A DNA stretch of 64,000 nt from Streptomyces niger (GTDB lineage Bacteria > Actinomycetota > Actinomycetes > Streptomycetales > Streptomycetaceae). The notes beneath the pieces are model-generated. The model did not search any database. It saw only the letters and a list, made by a program, of their open reading frames with translations, and was not told the origin of the DNA. The stretch is taken from positions 1 to 64,000 of the forward strand of contig NZ_JOFQ01000021.1 in the NCBI RefSeq assembly GCF_000718305.1. Direction: 5' to 3'. Below are positions 60,427 to 64,000 of this stretch, one piece after another; position 1 is the stretch's first letter; every line of letters starts with the position of its first letter. A program made the position numbers and the translations under genes.

Positions 60427-61925
60427 ACCCCCAGGTGTAGCACTCTGCTCCCCGGCGTCCGCGCGGCGACCGAGGCGTCCGTGACCGTGCCCAGCAGCCG
60501 GACGTGTCCGCGCGTCGCCATCCGTACGGCCAGCTCGAACAGTGCGGTCGACTGGCGCCGGTCCAGGCAGCGGTCCAGCCCGTCCGCCACCACGGTCAGC
60601 ACCTGACGGGCCGGCAGCACCTCGGCCACCGGGTCGACCGCCAGCACCCCGGGACCGGTCAGCAGGACGAGCGCCAGCGCGAGGTAGCGGAGCTCGCCGT
60701 CGCCCAGCCAGTCCACCGGCAGCGCGCCGAGCTCCCCGTCGCGCTCCAGCACCGCCCGGACCGCGGCCCCCGTACCACCCGCACGCACGTCGTCACGGCC
60801 GCGCCGTCCGCCGCCGGGGCCCGGCTGTCCGTCCGCCGCATGCGCCCGGCCACCCGCGTCCGCGAGTGCGTGCCTGTGCGCCCGTACGTCGTTCACCTGG
60901 GGCGAGCAGCCGGCGCGTACCGCTTCGACCAGTACGGCGTGGCGGGTGGCGCATTCGCGGCCGGTGCGCTCCAGTACGGCGGCGAGGTTGCCGCAGTCCG
61001 GGCGGAGCCGGGCGGCCTCGGACCGCTGGTGCGGCGAGGCCGCGGGCGTCCGTGCGAAGGCGCGTACGGCCTCGGGGCGCGGGTCGCAGCGGAAGGAGGA
61101 GCGCAGCGCGATCAGTATCTGCTCGGCGGCGGCCAGCACGAGGCGCTGCCCTGCCGTGGTCCCGGCAACGCGCAAGGGAAGCAGTGCGGTGCCCAGCCGG
61201 TCGTCGGGGAAGGGCGCGCGGGTGACCGGCGCGGGCCCGGCGGTGTGCCAGGCGGCTTGTACGGTGCGGCGGCCGGGATCGGTGAGGGCCGTGGTGAACA
61301 GCGTCCGGCCGCCGCCGGTGAGCCGTTCGCCGGCGATGCGCAGGTCGGGTTCGGTCTGTACGGCGACGTCGAGGCGTACCGGGCCGGCCGGACCGTCGAC
61401 CGTGCAGCCGATGCGGAAGCCGCGTCTGCCCTGTTCGTCCGGGGCGGCGCGGTCCGGTGCGCAGGCGGCCGCGCCGCCCGGTACGGCGGCGAGGGCGCGT
61501 TCCAGCGGGTCGCCCGCGCCGAGCCGGACGAGCAGCCCGTACGCCTGGAGCGCGCTCGACTTGCCGCTGCCGCTGGGGCCGGCGAAGACGGTGAGCGGGC
61601 CGAGCGGGTACGTCGCGCCGCGGTGCGACTTGAAGGCGGAGAGGTGGAGTTCGGTGACGAGGGGGCGGGTGGGCGACCCGGCGCCCGCCGCCCCGGCCTC
61701 CGTGTCCGCCGTGCCCGCCCCGGCCTTCGTGTCTGCCCCGGCCTTCGTGTCCGCGGCGCCCGCCCCGGCCTCGGTCCTCGCCGCGTGCGGGGCGTGCGCG
61801 GCCTGCGGTGGGACGGGGCCGGCCGGGCGGACGCTCAGCGCCATGGCCGGGCCCCGGTCCGCCGCGCGGATCGTGGTGTCCTCGTCGGTGCCGTCTGTGC
61901 CGTCGCGCCGGCTCCAGGGGTCCAT
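60423..61925 (-). CDS. AAA/ABC-type ATPase
   Basis: A 500-residue ATPase with Walker A GPSGSGKSSALQ at about residue 125, preceded by TELHLSAFKSHRGATYPLGPLTVFAG, as in RecF/Rad50-like ATPases. The C-terminal Walker B-like segment GPGVLAVDPVAEV lacks the glutamate after Asp. The first 90 residues contain Ala/Thr/Glu repeats and are probably disordered. It is coupled to the MazG-like gene by an ATGA overlap, suggesting a nucleotide- or DNA-related function. The start at 61925 is uncertain; a Met later (MALSVRPAG) is an alternative. Confidence 0.7.
   Translation of the reverse strand: MDPWSRRDGTDGTDEDTTIRAADRGPAMALSVRPAGPVPPQAAHAPHAARTEAGAGAADTKAGADTKAGAGTADTEAGAAGAGSPTRPLVTELHLSAFKSHRGATYPLGPLTVFAGPSGSGKSSALQAYGLLVRLGAGDPLERALAAVPGGAAACAPDRAAPDEQGRRGFRIGCTVDGPAGPVRLDVAVQTEPDLRIAGERLTGGGRTLFTTALTDPGRRTVQAAWHTAGPAPVTRAPFPDDRLGTALLPLRVAGTTAGQRLVLAAAEQILIALRSSFRCDPRPEAVRAFARTPAASPHQRSEAARLRPDCGNLAAVLERTGRECATRHAVLVEAVRAGCSPQVNDVRAHRHALADAGGRAHAADGQPGPGGGRRGRDDVRAGGTGAAVRAVLERDGELGALPVDWLGDGELRYLALALVLLTGPGVLAVDPVAEVLPARQVLTVVADGLDRCLDRRQSTALFELAVRMATRGHVRLLGTVTDASVAARTPGSRVLHLGV
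61700..61780. repeat. Tandem coding repeats in the ATPase N-terminus
   Basis: Repeated GCCCCGGCCTTCGTGTC units (about 18-24 bp) encode DTKAGA/DTEAGA repeats in the disordered N-terminal region. Confidence 0.65.
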
Positions 61926-62294
61926 ACCAGGAACGCTAGAGAGCCCGTGGTGCGGAGAACCGTTACGCCGGAAAGCCCTTCCTACGAACGGGGGACCCCG
62001 GCGCGGCGCCTGCACGGGGTGCGCGCGGGCTGCGCCCGGCGCAGGTCGGCGGGGGCGTACGGACGGTCTGCCCAGGGCTTCCGCGCCCGAAGGGGCGTTC
62101 CCGTGTCACGGGCGCGTGCGGCAGGCGGCCTCGGTACCGAACCACACCGTCGCCTGCCGGGGCGCGCCGTCGAGCGGTGCGCGCCCCTCACCGTACGACT
62201 CGGTCCTCAGCCCTCGGTCCTCGGCCCTCGGTCCTCGGCCCTCAACTCTCGACCCTCGGCTCTCGCCTCTCGCCGATGCTGCCCGTTCCCGCTC
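61926..62294. other. 369-bp gap with pyrimidine-rich repeats
   Basis: Between the ATPase start and the SepF-like stop, both leftward. Positions 62205-62272 consist of CCTCGGTCCTCGGCC-type repeats on a 7- and 14-base period. No gene or clear terminator is seen. Confidence 0.45.
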
Positions 62295-62684
62295 TCACTG
62301 GTGCGGCACCGTCCCCGCGCGGGGTTCGTCGACTTCGGTGCCGACCGGGGCGAGGAGGAAGACGTTGGTGTCGACGCGGTGCATGCCGCTGCCAATGCCG
62401 AAGACGACGCCGCTGGAGAAGTCGAGGATGCGCTTGGCCACGTCGGTGTCGGCGCTGCTCAGGTCGAGGAGCACGGGCACCTGGGCCATGAGGTGTTCGG
62501 CGACTTCACGGGCGTCCGCGAAGGTCTGCACGCGGATGACGATGAAGCGCCGGGAGGCCTCGCCCGGTTCGTCGTCCGGAAGAGCGCGGTGGTCGGGCCA
62601 CGAGGGCCACTCGCGGCCACCTCGCAGCGGGACGACCTCGGCGAGGCCCTCCCACTGCTCGTCGGTGGCGTCGGGGCGGGTCAC
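62295..62684 (-). CDS. sflB: SepF-like cell division protein
   Basis: A 129-residue SepF-type protein. The SepF core covers about residues 45-115: FIVIRVQTFADAREVAEHLM, VLLDLSSADTDVAKRILDFSSGVVFG, GMHRVDTNVFLLAP (in part). SepF anchors FtsZ to the membrane. This one lacks the N-terminal amphipathic helix of canonical SepF, and the ftsZ cluster is not nearby, so it fits the accessory SepF-like proteins of Streptomyces; the symbol sflB is proposed by synteny with S. coelicolor. GTG start 62684. Confidence 0.8.
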   Translation of the reverse strand: MTRPDATDEQWEGLAEVVPLRGGREWPSWPDHRALPDDEPGEASRRFIVIRVQTFADAREVAEHLMAQVPVLLDLSSADTDVAKRILDFSSGVVFGIGSGMHRVDTNVFLLAPVGTEVDEPRAGTVPHQ

Positions 62685-62765
62685 CGGATCACCTCGCTCG
62701 CAAGGGCGCTGGGCAACTGCGATATCTGCATCGAGCAATTCTAGGGATATACATACAAACCTGAC

Positions 62766-62780
62766 CGCGTGTGACACGCG
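62766..62780. promoter_or_regulatory. Palindrome in the sflB/transporter divergent region
   Basis: CGCGTGTGACACGCG, 7-bp perfect arms around G, 82 bases before the SepF-like start and 110 before the transporter. Candidate operator. Confidence 0.35.
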
Positions 62781-62889
62781 TTCGGCGTCATCCGCTGCCC
62801 CCATCCTGCACCATGACGCCTGGCCAGCGCATACTCTGCGACATTTGTCCGAGCTGCAGGCAGTGCACGGATCATCGGAAGGAACCACC

Positions 62890-64000
62890 CTGAACACCCC
62901 CCTCGCGGAGGCACTCTCCGCGGCTCTGCTCGTCCTCGTCCTCGTGTGCGCGGTGGTACGGCCGTTCCGGCTGCCGGAGGCGGCCGTCGCGGTGCCGGCC
63001 GCCGGTGTCGTCATCGCCACCGGGGCGATCCCCCTGGCGCACGCGCGGGAGGAGGCGGCGCGGCTCGGCCCGGTGGTCGGCTTCCTCGCGGCGGTCCTGG
63101 TACTGGCCCGGCTCTGCGCCGACGAAGGGCTCTTCGAGGCGTGCGGCGCCTGGATGGCCCGCGCGGCCGCCGGCCGTCCGCGGCGGCTGCTGGCCGCGGT
63201 CTTCGTCCTCGCGTCGGCGATCACCGCCGTACTGAGCCTGGACGCGACCGTGGTGCTGCTCACGCCGGTGGTCTTCGCGACCGCCGCCCGGCTGGGCGTC
63301 CGCGCGCGGCCGCACGTGTACGCCTGCGCGCACCTGTCGAACACCGCGTCACTGCTGTTGCCGGTCTCCAATCTGACCAACCTGCTGGCGTTCACGGCGA
63401 GCGGGCTGAGCTTCACGCGGTTCGCCGCGCTGATGGTGGTGCCGTGGCTGGTCGCCGTCGGTACCGAATACGTGGTGTTCCGGCGCCACTTCGCGGTCGA
63501 CCTCGATGCGGCGGGGCCGTGCGAGGACCCGGCGGAGGCGCCGGAGGTGCCGATGTTCGCGCTGGTCACGGTGGTCTGCACGCTGGCGGGTTTCGTCGTG
63601 GCCTCGGCGTTCGGCATCGAGCCGGTGTGGGCGGCGACGGCCGGCGCGCTGGTGCTGGCGGTGCGGACGCTCACCCGCCGGCGTACGACCGTGCGGGCGC
63701 TGCTGGGTTCGCTGTCGCTGCCGTTCCTGGCCTTCGTGTTGGCGCTGGGCATCGTGGTGCGCGCGGTGGTCGACAACGGGCTCGCCGACGCGCTCGGCCG
63801 TCTGGTGCCGGACGGTACGTCGCTGCCGGCGCTGCTCGGCGTGGCGGCGCTGGCGGCCGTACTGGCGAACGTGATCAACAATCTGCCCGCCGTCCTCGTG
63901 CTGGTCCCGCTGGCCGCGCCGGCCGGTTCCGGCGCGGTGCTCGCGGTCCTGCTCGGCGTCAACATCGGGCCGAATCTCACCTATGCCGGGTCCCTGGCCA
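62890..64000 (+). CDS. ArsB/SLC13-type anion transporter (partial at window end)
   Basis: An open frame of at least 370 codons that continues past the window. It encodes about 10 hydrophobic segments: LSAALLVLVLVCAVV, TAVLSLDATVVLLTPVV, SNTASLLLPVSNLTNLLA, ANVINNLPAVLVLVPLA and VNIGPNLTYAGSLA. The NxxNLxNLL and INNxPA blocks are typical of the ion transporter superfamily that includes ArsB and SLC13. No ATG or GTG lies after the GGAAGGA ribosome site, so translation may start at CTG 62890; a GTG at 62863 is the alternative. The substrate is not predictable. Confidence 0.78.
   Translation, partial: MNTPLAEALSAALLVLVLVCAVVRPFRLPEAAVAVPAAGVVIATGAIPLAHAREEAARLGPVVGFLAAVLVLARLCADEGLFEACGAWMARAAAGRPRRLLAAVFVLASAITAVLSLDATVVLLTPVVFATAARLGVRARPHVYACAHLSNTASLLLPVSNLTNLLAFTASGLSFTRFAALMVVPWLVAVGTEYVVFRRHFAVDLDAAGPCEDPAEAPEVPMFALVTVVCTLAGFVVASAFGIEPVWAATAGALVLAVRTLTRRRTTVRALLGSLSLPFLAFVLALGIVVRAVVDNGLADALGRLVPDGTSLPALLGVAALAAVLANVINNLPAVLVLVPLAAPAGSGAVLAVLLGVNIGPNLTYAGSLA

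Overview
The window is a chromosomal segment of a Streptomyces-type actinomycete. Evidence: very high GC with strong G/C at third codon positions, many GTG starts, GTGA/ATGA/TGATG start-stop overlaps, and a gene order I recognise from Streptomyces coelicolor (hemE, rnd, fadAB-type genes, dxs, xylFGH, rok7B7, ngcEFG, GH92, acnA, HTH-MurA, arcA/argF, SepF-like protein). I saw no rRNA, tRNA, CRISPR array, transposase or integrase. Species is not determinable from what I can see.

Layout. 1-481: two WXG100 type VII secretion substrates, the first cut by the window edge. 0.68-7.2 kb: CoA-disulfide-reductase-like flavoprotein, hemE, DUF3000, a LuxR-type response regulator, RNase D, a PepSY-like lipoprotein. 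7.4-10.7 kb: thiolase plus multifunctional FadB (fatty-acid beta-oxidation). 10.9-16.4 kb: Nudix, a Clp_N/HTH protein with twin palindromes at its start, a NYN nuclease-like protein, an amino-acid permease, dxs. 16.6-25.0 kb: two sugar ABC systems around a ROK regulator: xylFGH (xylose type) and ngcEFG (N-acetylglucosamine/chitobiose type, no ATPase of its own). 25.4-28.8 kb: a secreted GH92 alpha-mannosidase. A TGACAACG-type operator occurs both upstream of xylF and upstream of GH92.

28.9-40.4 kb: a small secreted protein, aconitase (acnA) with iron boxes and a MarR/TamR-like palindrome upstream, an ECF41-like sigma factor with an Old Yellow Enzyme-like gene and an AhpD-like gene carrying promoters that fit the ECF41 consensus, a TetR/DUF4865 pair, a GntR/DUF1648 pair behind a perfect 33-bp dyad, an XRE-MurA fusion and a DUF4232 secreted protein.

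40.5-53.3 kb is the most interesting part. An acyl-CoA dehydrogenase, an aryl-CoA ligase and a PaaX-type regulator (40.5-44.2 kb), and an enoyl-CoA hydratase plus a fused FAD-monooxygenase/OYE protein (50.0-53.3 kb), look like two halves of an aerobic 2-aminobenzoyl-CoA (or salicylyl-CoA) pathway. The promoters of both halves share a 15-base core, TGACTGCCGTCACGA, with a TTATC flank at the same spacing. Between the halves lies a gamma-butyrolactone signalling locus: AfsA-family synthase, HAD phosphatase, MDR reductase, two ArpA/ScbR-like TetR receptors (one with a TTA codon) and ARE-like sites. The simplest reading is a signalling island placed inside a catabolic locus that keeps one operator.

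53.4-64.0 kb: an RsbW-like ATPase, two exact DnaA boxes, an arginine deiminase group (permease, ornithine carbamoyltransferase, arginine deiminase; no carbamate kinase seen), an LLM F420-type oxidoreductase, DUF6099, a MazG/ATPase pair, a SepF-like protein and an ArsB/SLC13-type transporter running off the end.
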